Shown: positions 42,431 through 50,785 of the stretch, piece after piece
Numbering within the stretch: position 1 is the first letter of the stretch
Layout of the letters: every line of letters starts with the position of its first letter
Origin: an uncultured Prevotellaceae bacterium
GTDB taxonomy: Bacteria; Bacteroidota; Bacteroidia; Bacteroidales; Muribaculaceae
Assembly (NCBI GenBank): GCA_946186575.1
Contig: CAMHNO010000001.1
Coordinates: 62,001-126,000, forward strand
Direction: 5' to 3'
Length of the DNA: 64,000 bases
Position numbers and translations under genes: made by a program
Notes under the pieces: model-generated
What the model was told of the DNA's origin: nothing
Database searches by the model: none
The model's input: only the letters and a program-made list of their open reading frames with translations

Positions 42431-44902
42431 ATGATATATCCAAGCAATTTTGAAGCTAAGATAGGCTTCAGCACTGTGCGTAAAGAGATAAGCGCAAGGT
42501 GCATCAGCACCTTGGGACAGAGCTGCTGTGAGCAGATGAGTTTTTCCACTCGCCACGACCAGGTGACGCTGTGGCTCAACCAGACCAATGAGTTCCTGGC
42601 CATCTTGCAGAGCAAGCGAGAATTTCCGCTTAGCTACTTCTTCGACATGCGGGCAACACTCAAGACCATAGCTGTGCCCGGCTCGCACCTGAGCGAAAAA
42701 AACTTCTTCGACCTTATGCGCTCGCTAAAGACGGCGAGCGAGATTGTGCGCTTCTTTCAACGACGCGACGAGCAAGACACCGACAGCCCCTACCCCAACC
42801 TATCACGACTGGCATCGACCATGCAGCCCTTTCCCGACATTGTGGCCGAGATTGGCCGCGTGCTTGACAACAACGGCAATGTCAAAGACAATGCCTCGCC
42901 ACTGCTGCAAGAGCTCAGGCGTGCGATTGCCAGTGCCACAGCAAGCGTTGGCAACATCATGCGAAAGGTCATCAATGCCGGGCGCGAGGGCGGCTACCTT
43001 GACAAGGACACCACACCAAGCATTCGCGACGGGCGCCTGGTAATACCCGTCGCGCCCATGCACAAGCGCAAGCTGCGAGGCATCGTGCACGACGAGAGCG
43101 CCAGCGGGCGCACTGTCTTTATTGAGCCCGAAGAGGTGGTTGAGGTCAACAACCGCATTCGTGAGGCTGAGAGCGAGGTCAAGCGCGAGATAGTGCGCAT
43201 ACTCACCGAGCTGACCAACATGGTGCGCCCTCATGTCGACGACTTGCAGGCCACCTATCATGTAATGGGACAGCTCGATTTCATCCGCGCCAAGGCGGTG
43301 TTTGCTCAAGATGTTGATGCTCAACTGCCACACGTCGAGAAGAATCCACATGTTGAGCTCTACCATGCCGTGCATCCGGCACTGCTGCTCTCGCTGCGTG
43401 AGCAGGGCAAGGAAGTGGTGCCACTCAACATCGAGCTCAACCGCGAGCAGCGCATCCTGCTCATCTCAGGGCCTAACGCCGGCGGCAAGTCGGTGTGCTT
43501 GAAGACGGTGGGCGTGGTGCAGTACATGATGCAATGCGGTGTGCTGCCCACGGTGTACTACAACTCGCACATGGGCATATTTAACAGCATTTTCATCGAC
43601 ATTGGCGACCAGCAGAGCATCGAAGACGACCTGAGCACCTATAGCAGCCACCTGCAGAACATGAAGACATTTCTCGTGCGCGGCGACAAGCGCTCGATGA
43701 TTCTCATCGATGAGTTTGGCAGCGGCACCGAGCCACAGATTGGCGGTGCCATCGCGCAAGCTATCCTTGAGCAGCTCAACAAGTCGCACATCATGGGAGT
43801 GATCACCACCCACTACCAGAACCTAAAGCAGTTTGCCGACGACACCCCTGGCATTGTCAACGGGGCCATGCTCTACGACCGCCAGCGCATGACACCACTA
43901 TTCCAGCTCTCGATTGGCTATCCAGGCAGCTCATTTGCAATAGAGATAGCCCGCAAAACTGGTTTGCCGCGAGAGGTGATCGACAAGGCAAGCGAAATTG
44001 TGGGCAGCGATTACATCAACATGGACAAGTACTTGCTCGACATAGTGCGCGACCGCAAGTACTGGGAAAGCAAGCGATACGACATCCACCAGAAGGAAAA
44101 GAAGCTCAATGCCATCGCAGAGCAATATAATGAGAGGCTCGACAAACTAAACGGCGAGTACAAGGCTGTACTAAAGGAAGCCCGCAACCAGGCTCTGGAG
44201 ATTATCGCCAAGAGCAACTCACAGGTGGAGCGCACTATCAAGGAGATTAAGCTGGCCCAAGCCGAGAAAGAAAAGACCCGACTCGTGCGCCGCCAGCTCG
44301 AGGAGTTCAAGCAGCGACTCGCACAGAGCGATGAAGACGACGAACTCGAGAGCATAAAGCCCCTCAAGACGGTGGCCCAGCAGCGAGACAGAGCAAAGCC
44401 CCAGAAGAAAAAACACATTGCAAAGCCCACTGCCAACCCTCCGCTGCAAGCAGGCGACAACGTGCTACTAAAAGGTGGCGGCAACACTGTGGGCACTGTC
44501 ATCAGCATCGATGAGAAATATGCTGTTGTGGCTTTTGGCAGCCTGAAGTCGAGGGTGGAGGCCTCAAGGCTGGAGCGAACTCTTCGCAAAGCGCAAGTGC
44601 GAGAAAAAACATCAATCACCAAGGCTACTGCCGACGACATACGCGACCGCCAGCTACATTTCAAGAGCGAGATTGACGTGCGTGGCATGAGGGCCGACGA
44701 GGCAGTTCAGGCAGTGACCTATTTCATCGACGATGCCATCCAGTTCATGCACAAGACGGTGCGCATCCTTCACGGCACAGGCACTGGTGCGCTGCGCGAG
44801 GCCATCAGGCAATACCTCAACACCGTGCCAGGCGTGAAGAACTATCACGACGAGCACGTGCAACTGGGCGGCGCCGGCATCACCGTGGTAAACCTTGAGT
44901 GA
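42431..44902 (+). CDS. mutS2: MutS2 ATPase/endonuclease
   Basis: The protein has 823 residues. The order is clamp and lever regions, a MutS-type ATPase (LLISGPNAGGKSVCLKTVG at about 355; Walker B ILIDEFGSGTEPQIGGA), a long charged coiled coil at about 520-660, a KOW-like stretch, and a C-terminal Smr nuclease domain (EIDVRGMRADEAVQA, VRILHGTGTGALREAI). MutS2 is linked to suppression of recombination and, in B. subtilis, to splitting collided ribosomes. The 3' end overlaps the convergent small lipoprotein gene by 23 bases. Confidence 0.95.
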   Translation: MIYPSNFEAKIGFSTVRKEISARCISTLGQSCCEQMSFSTRHDQVTLWLNQTNEFLAILQSKREFPLSYFFDMRATLKTIAVPGSHLSEKNFFDLMRSLKTASEIVRFFQRRDEQDTDSPYPNLSRLASTMQPFPDIVAEIGRVLDNNGNVKDNASPLLQELRRAIASATASVGNIMRKVINAGREGGYLDKDTTPSIRDGRLVIPVAPMHKRKLRGIVHDESASGRTVFIEPEEVVEVNNRIREAESEVKREIVRILTELTNMVRPHVDDLQATYHVMGQLDFIRAKAVFAQDVDAQLPHVEKNPHVELYHAVHPALLLSLREQGKEVVPLNIELNREQRILLISGPNAGGKSVCLKTVGVVQYMMQCGVLPTVYYNSHMGIFNSIFIDIGDQQSIEDDLSTYSSHLQNMKTFLVRGDKRSMILIDEFGSGTEPQIGGAIAQAILEQLNKSHIMGVITTHYQNLKQFADDTPGIVNGAMLYDRQRMTPLFQLSIGYPGSSFAIEIARKTGLPREVIDKASEIVGSDYINMDKYLLDIVRDRKYWESKRYDIHQKEKKLNAIAEQYNERLDKLNGEYKAVLKEARNQALEIIAKSNSQVERTIKEIKLAQAEKEKTRLVRRQLEEFKQRLAQSDEDDELESIKPLKTVAQQRDRAKPQKKKHIAKPTANPPLQAGDNVLLKGGGNTVGTVISIDEKYAVVAFGSLKSRVEASRLERTLRKAQVREKTSITKATADDIRDRQLHFKSEIDVRGMRADEAVQAVTYFIDDAIQFMHKTVRILHGTGTGALREAIRQYLNTVPGVKNYHDEHVQLGGAGITVVNLE

Positions 44903-45161
44903 CAATATAGGGCATATCGCCAACCACACACAGCTGCTCGGTGCTGGCATTAATCGGATTGATGCTCATGATGAGCATCGCCGGTGTGGCATCGGTGGTG
45001 CTTGACGAAGAATCGAAAAGCGCTTCACTCTGCTTGGCCTCGACAGCCTTGCTCATACTGTAAAATCCGGTTCCAGCCTCGGCACCTATAAAAGTGTTAT
45101 CCATAGCCGAGCAACCACACAGGAGGCTCAATAGCGCTGAAAGTAAAATCCAATTCTTCAT
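44880..45161 (-). CDS. Small lipoprotein of unknown function
   Basis: The protein has 93 residues with a lipoprotein signal (MKNWILLSALLSLLCGCSAM, lipidated Cys17). The mature part is Ser/Thr-rich (DSSSSTTDATPAML), with no recognised domain. It overlaps the mutS2 end in convergent orientation. A TATCTTTG promoter box lies 39 bases upstream. Confidence 0.6.
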   Translation of the reverse strand: MKNWILLSALLSLLCGCSAMDNTFIGAEAGTGFYSMSKAVEAKQSEALFDSSSSTTDATPAMLIMSINPINASTEQLCVVGDMPYIVTQGLPR

Positions 45162-45200
45162 GATTCTTTATCTTTAATAATTGCCTGAATATTAACGCCA

Positions 45201-45208
45201 CAAAGATA
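45201..45208 (-). promoter_or_regulatory. Promoter -7 box for the small lipoprotein
   Basis: The minus strand reads TATCTTTG, 39 bases before the ATG at 45161. Confidence 0.55.
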
Positions 45209-45277
45209 AACAAAAAGAGAGTTATAAGCAAATCTCGCACTTCATTTTTAATATGAGGAATAAAAGTGACTGTGTGC

Positions 45278-45409
45278 AAAAAAAAATGCTAAAGGAGGTT
45301 TAGACCTTTAGCACTTTGGGCGTCGGGTCACGTTTCACAACGATTTACGCCCCATTGATGAAAAAAATAGTGATTACTTTTATTGATTTGCCTTATGTGT
45401 TATTATTAC
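45278..45409 (-). ncRNA. Candidate small RNA with its own promoter and terminator
   Basis: On the minus strand a full promoter (TTG, 20 bases, TAACTTTG) at 45414-45444 is followed by about 130 transcribed bases. These contain a nested stem-loop (GGGCGT at one base, ACGCCC at the other, with TCG/CGA and CGTT/AACG pairs inside, 45318-45352) and then a strong terminator: TGCTAAAGG, nine-base loop, CCTTTAGCA, nine T (45278-45313). The only reading frame in it is MGRKSL and a stop, so it is either a small RNA or a leader-peptide attenuator without a downstream gene. It lies in the gene-free spacer 45162-45536, downstream of lptD. I recognise no known RNA family. Confidence 0.55.
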
Positions 45410-45413
45410 GACA

Positions 45414-45444
45414 CAAAGTTATATCAAAAAAATATATCATGCAA
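45414..45444 (-). promoter_or_regulatory. Promoter of the candidate small RNA
   Basis: TTG (45442-45444 complement), a 20-base spacer, and TAACTTTG (45414-45421 complement) match the Bacteroidota consensus exactly. Confidence 0.65.
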
Positions 45445-45536
45445 CTCCATTTCAACAAAACTCCAATAAAAACGCACAAAAACGCTCATAGTTTCAACCA
45501 GCCGTTTTGCATAAATTCTCAAAACCAGCATTTGAA

Positions 45537-48335
45537 TTAGTACCACTGCACACCATTGTTATAGCTTGAGTGTTTATCGTACTTGAAGTCGCTCAAGATA
45601 CTCGACTTAACCGCGATATGGAAATTATAGGACTTGTAAGGGCCCACGGGCACAAAGCTTGCGCTCATGACAAAGCAGTGCATCTCACGGCTGACCGAGC
45701 AATTCATGTAAGCTATCTTGTGAGTGTCGAAGTTATAGCTTGCCGAGAGCGAGATGTTCCAGTTCTTGGTGGGCCTGATGTTGCCGTTGAAGCTCAAGTT
45801 CTGAGTCCACTTGCCCTTGTATTCCATCTTTTTGTAGTCAAACTCACCATAGCCATAATTGAGCGAATAGTTCACCGTGAGGCTCCACGGGCACTCCCAC
45901 TGCATGTAGCCATCGGACCTGAGTGTGACATCAGAGCCTTCGGCCTTTCCGCCCTGATTGTTCTGTTCATCACCGGCTGCTGTGCCAGTTCCATCGCGCG
46001 GCCCATTGGCTTTTGAATCTTTATCCTTATTCTTGTTCCTACCAAACAGATTCTTGAATGTACTGTTGTTGAAAGTGTAGGAGAACGACGTGCCAGTGCT
46101 TGCCAGTCGACCCCATCCGCCACCATGGAACAGGCGCAGCTTGTTGATGCGCACGGGATTGCCATATTCGTTGAGTCCGTATTTATACACATCCCAAGTG
46201 GCCGAGAGATTGAGGTTGAAGCTCTTGGTCAGGCGCAGCAGTATCGAGGTGCTCAGGTTGCTCCATCGGAGCGAGTCGGCGGCAAAGTTATAAGATTGTG
46301 AGAGCGTCAGGTTCTCGATGATGGATATCTTTTTGTAGCCCGTGCTGTCGCTCTCGCTCTTGACTTTGGCCTCAAGATTATTAGCTATTGAGAATGACAA
46401 TATGCCACTCTTCCCACTCGACGGCTGCCCGTAGATGCCATGCTGGAAATAGGGATATTTCACATCGCGATTCACGCCATTGGCGTCGGTGTAAGAGTAA
46501 TTGCCATAGTACCCCCAGAACTTACTGCCAAAGTCGGGTGTGGCCGAGAGTGAGATGGTGGGAGTGATGACATGGCGCACCATCTGCAGCTTGTCGCCCA
46601 TGAACTTGAGCGGCTTGTAGAACCCATAAATCTTAGTGCTAAGCGACATCGATGCCGAGAAGTCGAACAGGTTGTAGAATCCGTAGGTCGTGTCACGCAC
46701 CACCGCACTGGCATTAGGATCCCACTGCTGGCGAATCTTGCTGGTGTACATGCGGTCGTTGAGGGTGATAGACGGTGTGATGTTGATGTACTTGAACACG
46801 TTGAATGTTGCCGTTATGGGCACCAAGTGAGAGAAGCCATTTCGCCAGTCTTTGACCAGATTTTTATGGAAAAACTCATTCTCCTTGGCAGTGAGCGAGT
46901 TCTGGAAACGCCCAGAATAAGAGATTTTAATCTTTTCATACCATCGCTCGGCACCCACTGCACGCTTGCGCTTGAATGGAGCAACCTGCGCCATTGTGAT
47001 GGTGAAGTTGGGGAATGACACGGTCAGGGTAGAATCGGCCGAGCGTTGCGAGACGCTGGCGTTGGCCGAGATGCTCCACTTCGAGTTTGGAAAGTTATAG
47101 GACCAGTTCACTGTAGAACTCTTGGTGTTCTCAGTGAAAGAGTTACGATAATAGTCGGTGATATTGCTGCGAGAATAGCCACTGGTTGCGAAGTTGACGC
47201 TTGCCGAAAACTGCATGTTAGGATTTGACTTCGAATCCTGGGTGTGGCTCCACACCACCGAGAAGTTTTTAGCCTTTGAATAGTCAGGGTCACCCTTGTC
47301 GCCGGTGATTGTGGTCAGGTAGCTGGCACTCAAGTGCCCCGAGAACTTGTAACGCTTGGAGTAGTTCGACTGCAACGACACACCCCACGAGCCTCGCGTG
47401 TAGATCTCGCCTGTGAGAGCAAGGTCAACATACTGGCTCAAAGCAAAGTAGTAGCCGCCGTTGCGCAGATAGAAACCACGGTTGTAGTCTTCACCAAAGG
47501 TGGGCACGAGTATTCCGCTCGAGTACTTGTCGGTGAATGGAAAGAAAGCAAACGGCACTGCCAGCGGCAGCGGCAGGTCTTCAAGCACCATGTAGGCCGG
47601 TCCGGTAATCACATTTTTCTTGGGCCGCATCTTGGCCTTGGTGATTTGGAAGTAGAAGTGAGGGTGGTCGTGGTTGTCGCAAGTGGTGTAGCGGCCATTC
47701 ATTATGTGATACTCGTCGTCCTCGTGCTTCTTGGTGATGCCACCGGTGAGATAGCCGTCGCCCTGCTCGGTGATGATATCGGTGATAATGCCTTTCTTGG
47801 TCTTGAAGTTGAACGACATCCTCTTCGACTGATATTCGCCACTGGGGTCGGTGAAGACTGGTGTGCCCTGCAGCTCTCCTAAGGTGTCGAGCACTCCCAC
47901 TGCATGCACCACATTGCTGTCCATGTTCATGTTAATCGACGAGGCCTTGAGGGTCATGTCGTCATAGTTCACCTCACTCGCACCATAAAAGCGCAAATCG
48001 TTCTTGCCATATAGAATCACCGAGTCCTTCGACGAGAACTTCACTACCTGGTCGAGGTCCACGGCACGGTTCTTCTTGAAGCGGGCAGTGTCGCGCGGCA
48101 CCACCTGGGAGTCGGGCACAACACTGTCGGGAGCAACGCGCGACCTGCCCAGCGGGGCACCAACTTGCGGAGCTGCCACCATGTGGAAGGCACTGGCAAC
48201 AAGCACTGCCACCACCACACACCAGAATAATATGTCAAGTCCTCGAGTCTTCAACCTTGCAGTTGCTATTTTTTCAAAAAATGCGATTAAGCGAGACAAA
48301 GCCAAGCTTGCTCGATGCGTTGCGAGCGTGAGCAT
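45537..48335 (-). CDS. lptD: LptD-like outer-membrane LPS assembly protein
   Basis: I choose ATG 48335 (MLTLATHRASLALSRL), giving 932 residues, because the promoter box TAACTTTG lies at 48353-48360, after the more upstream ATG at 48365. A single hydrophobic helix (LDILFWCVVVAVLVASAF) precedes an OstA/LptA-like beta-jellyroll (about 95-250: SVILYGKNDLRFYGASEV, then YQSKRMSFNFKTKKG). A large barrel ends GVQWY. The Bacteroidota LptD type is much longer than that of E. coli and has a low-complexity insert at about 770-810 (NKNKDKDSKANGP). It should insert LPS in the outer leaflet together with LptE, not seen here. Confidence 0.88.
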   Translation of the reverse strand: MLTLATHRASLALSRLIAFFEKIATARLKTRGLDILFWCVVVAVLVASAFHMVAAPQVGAPLGRSRVAPDSVVPDSQVVPRDTARFKKNRAVDLDQVVKFSSKDSVILYGKNDLRFYGASEVNYDDMTLKASSINMNMDSNVVHAVGVLDTLGELQGTPVFTDPSGEYQSKRMSFNFKTKKGIITDIITEQGDGYLTGGITKKHEDDEYHIMNGRYTTCDNHDHPHFYFQITKAKMRPKKNVITGPAYMVLEDLPLPLAVPFAFFPFTDKYSSGILVPTFGEDYNRGFYLRNGGYYFALSQYVDLALTGEIYTRGSWGVSLQSNYSKRYKFSGHLSASYLTTITGDKGDPDYSKAKNFSVVWSHTQDSKSNPNMQFSASVNFATSGYSRSNITDYYRNSFTENTKSSTVNWSYNFPNSKWSISANASVSQRSADSTLTVSFPNFTITMAQVAPFKRKRAVGAERWYEKIKISYSGRFQNSLTAKENEFFHKNLVKDWRNGFSHLVPITATFNVFKYINITPSITLNDRMYTSKIRQQWDPNASAVVRDTTYGFYNLFDFSASMSLSTKIYGFYKPLKFMGDKLQMVRHVITPTISLSATPDFGSKFWGYYGNYSYTDANGVNRDVKYPYFQHGIYGQPSSGKSGILSFSIANNLEAKVKSESDSTGYKKISIIENLTLSQSYNFAADSLRWSNLSTSILLRLTKSFNLNLSATWDVYKYGLNEYGNPVRINKLRLFHGGGWGRLASTGTSFSYTFNNSTFKNLFGRNKNKDKDSKANGPRDGTGTAAGDEQNNQGGKAEGSDVTLRSDGYMQWECPWSLTVNYSLNYGYGEFDYKKMEYKGKWTQNLSFNGNIRPTKNWNISLSASYNFDTHKIAYMNCSVSREMHCFVMSASFVPVGPYKSYNFHIAVKSSILSDFKYDKHSSYNNGVQWY

Positions 48336-48352
48336 TTTATTAAAATAACTTG

Positions 48353-48360
48353 CAAAGTTA
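48353..48360 (-). promoter_or_regulatory. Promoter -7 box for lptD
   Basis: The minus strand reads TAACTTTG, 17 bases before the ATG at 48335; it decides the start choice. Confidence 0.65.
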
Positions 48361-48511
48361 CACATTTCTCGCAATTTTACCTCAACGTTGACATTAATTA
48401 AATAATATTCTAACCTGTTTAGGGTAATTCAACGATGCATTAAAGGCCAATGTCGCCAAGTCATGAAAGACCAATGTGGCGGCGAGCAACGGGAAATTAA
48501 CCACACACACA

Positions 48512-48552
48512 TCACGCCGCAGCTCTCACTCGTGAGCGAGGGGCTGCGGCGT
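48512..48552 (-). terminator. Terminator-type hairpin after the secreted protein at 48602
   Basis: An 11-bp stem (CACGCCGCAGC / GCTGCGGCGTG) encloses a second small stem (CTCAC / GTGAG). It lies 50 bases past the stop of the minus-strand gene and has no T run. Confidence 0.55.
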
Positions 48553-48601
48553 GGGCCTTAGTTGGTGCCAGCCTGCTGGTGGCACTGTTACTTTGTGCGA
48601 A

Positions 48602-49408
48602 TTACTTGATTATCTTCTCGGTGGTGCGGCTGCCGTCGCTCCAGGTGGTGACCTTGAGGTTCACGCCTGGCTGTGGCTCGGCGCTCTCCACGCCGGCGAG
48701 GTTGTAGTAGCGCACGCTGCCAACGCTATTAGCTTCTTCTATTTCTTCAACGCCATCAAAGTCGTCAAGAGGAATCCTCCAATCGGTTGACACATAATCA
48801 CCTCGTTTATATAATGTCAGTTTGGGTTCAAAATCTTGATTCATACCTGTTGCGCCTTCTACACCAATATAACCAAAATAACAACCGCTAAGATAACTAC
48901 TGATTTCATATTCACCATCTGCACAGTTCGACAAATCCACAGCAAATTCGCCAACAGGAATAAAGTACCAATCATAACCGCCTGAGTCATTTCTTACTGG
49001 GAAGAATCGGCATTCATCGGTTATAAGAATCTCAATCACAGTAAGTAGTCCATTACTTCCAACATTTGATTGTATATCGCAGTGTGCACTCAGTCCTTCC
49101 TCTCGTTCTTCGTCGGTCTTCCCTTCCCAACGTGCCAGAATGTACTTGCCATAACCCTGGGCGGTAAATGGCTTATTATGAATTTCGTCAACAATAGCCC
49201 AATTTGCATCATTTGGCTTTAATAATATTATTGAGAAAGCATTAAGGTATTGGCTACTGTTATTAAGCAAAAGATTTACCCTGAAATGGTTGGCTCTACC
49301 TGTAGTATGAACTCCATTAAACGTAATTCTTGAAGGGCAATAATTTTGGGCTGCACTGCCGCCGCTCAGCAGCAGCAGGCACAATAATAATAGTGTAATC
49401 TTTTTCAT
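48602..49408 (-). CDS. Secreted protein with C-terminal sorting-type tail
   Basis: The protein has 268 residues with a signal peptide (LLLLCLLLLSGGSAAQ). The middle resembles cohesin/dockerin-partner style beta sandwiches seen in Bacteroidales (RANHFRVNLLLNNSSQYLNA), but I cannot name the family. The end, SVGSVRYYNLAGVESAEPQP then GVNLKVTTWSDG and KIIK, has the pattern of C-terminal domains in Bacteroidota surface proteins. DNA for the first 210 residues is AT-rich, whereas the last 55 codons are GC-rich, so the gene crosses the edge of a composition island. Confidence 0.6.
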   Translation of the reverse strand: MKKITLLLLCLLLLSGGSAAQNYCPSRITFNGVHTTGRANHFRVNLLLNNSSQYLNAFSIILLKPNDANWAIVDEIHNKPFTAQGYGKYILARWEGKTDEEREEGLSAHCDIQSNVGSNGLLTVIEILITDECRFFPVRNDSGGYDWYFIPVGEFAVDLSNCADGEYEISSYLSGCYFGYIGVEGATGMNQDFEPKLTLYKRGDYVSTDWRIPLDDFDGVEEIEEANSVGSVRYYNLAGVESAEPQPGVNLKVTTWSDGSRTTEKIIK

Positions 49409-49559
49409 ATCTTTTCTGTTTTTATATGCTTGCTAATTCACTTTTTAACTATCATAATTTATTCGCAAAATTAACAAACTCGGGTTAATAATACAAATTA
49501 ATCATCATTTTTTTTGATAATTTCCACCTTTGAGCCTCGCTCGGCAGTAAAATTCCTGA

Positions 49560-49691
49560 CTATCTCGAATAGATGTCATGCTCATAGTTTCCTGCCTGCA
49601 CTATGCCGAGAGAGTCGACATAGAGCTGTGCGTTGGTCACGAAAGTTGTGCACATAATGAGTGCAAATGTTGAGATAATAATTTTTTTCAT
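49560..49691 (-). CDS. 43-residue secreted peptide or truncated gene
   Basis: ATG 49691 opens MKKIIISTFALIMCTTFVTN, then AQLYVDSLGIVQAGNYEHD and YSR with a stop. A full signal peptide is followed by only about 22 mature residues. The LYVDSLG start resembles the beginning of longer Bacteroidales secreted proteins, so a truncated remnant is more likely than a working peptide. It lies between two other secreted-protein genes on the same strand. Confidence 0.45.
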   Translation of the reverse strand: MKKIIISTFALIMCTTFVTNAQLYVDSLGIVQAGNYEHDIYSR

Positions 49692-49733
49692 GATTTTTGT
49701 AAATTTCGGTTATTGAATTAAAATGCTTAGTGA

Positions 49734-50090
49734 TTAGTTCACAGTGAAGTTGCCTGTGTAGGTTATGCCATACACGCTGTGGATGGTGATGGTGTAGTAG
49801 CCTGGGGGGAGGTTGGAATAGGTGGCGGTGTCGCATGCAGGATGGTACTCACCATACACATAATAATATGGTGTGCCTGTGCCGTCATCACACTCCAAGT
49901 CGATTGTCCCTGAAGAACCAAAATAGACTGTGAGTTCATTAAGCCCTTCGTCATAGGTCACTTGGGGTGGATCAAGGTATACTAGTTCATGACTATTGGG
50001 ATTAGAATTGTGAATAACAATATCATTTGAATACGACAATTGTGATAATGCTGTAAAAAGCAATAACAAAAGATACAATTTTAGTTTCAT
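49734..50090 (-). CDS. Small secreted beta-sandwich protein, DUF3244-like
   Basis: The protein has 118 residues with a signal peptide (MKLKLYLLLLLFTALSQLSYS). The mature 97 residues alternate strands: ELTVYFGSSGTIDLECDDGT, then SNLPPGYYTITIHSVYG and YTGNFTVN. This is the pattern of the DUF3244 family, small extracellular Ig-like domains of unknown role. The promoter box TAATTTTG lies 33 bases upstream. Confidence 0.6.
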   Translation of the reverse strand: MKLKLYLLLLLFTALSQLSYSNDIVIHNSNPNSHELVYLDPPQVTYDEGLNELTVYFGSSGTIDLECDDGTGTPYYYVYGEYHPACDTATYSNLPPGYYTITIHSVYGITYTGNFTVN

Positions 50091-50123
50091 GATTATTTCT
50101 GTTTTTTGTTAATAATTTTGTTG

Positions 50124-50131
50124 CAAAATTA
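50124..50131 (-). promoter_or_regulatory. Promoter -7 box for the DUF3244-like gene
   Basis: The minus strand reads TAATTTTG, 33 bases before the ATG at 50090. Confidence 0.6.
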
Positions 50132-50785
50132 CATCTGCAAAATGAATATTCCAAAGATTCAGCCCGTGCCCAGCGCCTTGTAATTAATTGAAAATAAGGA
50201 CATATTTCAAGGCACAGCGTGCCCGATGGTATTTTGCATATTTATACCGTCAAAACTATGCTATTTGATATTTTTTTCTATTTATAAACCTGAAAAACTG
50301 AAGCCAAATGACATAAGAAGCGAGTAGGTTGATGAGCAAGAGGCTTGTGCTCATTTTCTTCACAGCACCAAAGTGTGTGTTGTACGGCATATTGCGACTC
50401 TACGATTAATTATATAAAATATTTCCCATTAGATAGTTTTTCCATCAACTTATTTGTGTTAATCTTTTCTTAAACTCTTTTACTCACATAACATATCGCA
50501 TACACCTTTGGCCCACTTCTATTGTTGGCATATCAATCACACTGTGACACAAGTAGTCACCCATAAATTTGGAAAAAATTACTTATACATAAGGCACAAT
50601 CTTGTTACATATAGCATAACCACTTGGGATTTTCAAGTCGTTATTAGAGTACATCAGTAACTACCACTACATAATGTATATTACCAAACATGCAAAAAAT
50701 GCGCTTCAGCCCTCATAGCTAAAACGCTCAATTTGTTTTATGAATACTCAAGTGAGCAATCTGTATTAATCCTCTTCACATGAGA
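50132..50785. other. Gene-free AT-rich spacer
   Basis: About 650 bases hold no convincing reading frame on either strand. The only structure I see is a short stem TGAGCA/TGCTCA at 50333-50353 followed by a T-rich run on the plus strand, and scattered inverted GCCTTG/CAAGGC near 50174-50212. It may be debris or hold an unseen regulator. Confidence 0.5.

Noticed and set aside
45316-45540. Plus-strand frame MGVGSRFTTIYAPLM across the candidate small RNA
   Set aside because: It starts at TTG, has no signal or domain, and runs antisense through the hairpins; the minus-strand promoter and terminator explain the region better. It would deserve another look if the peptide proved conserved.
48336-48374. 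Upstream starts of lptD at 48374 (TTG) and 48365 (ATG)
   Set aside because: The TAACTTTG promoter box at 48353-48360 lies downstream of them, so they would not be in the transcript.
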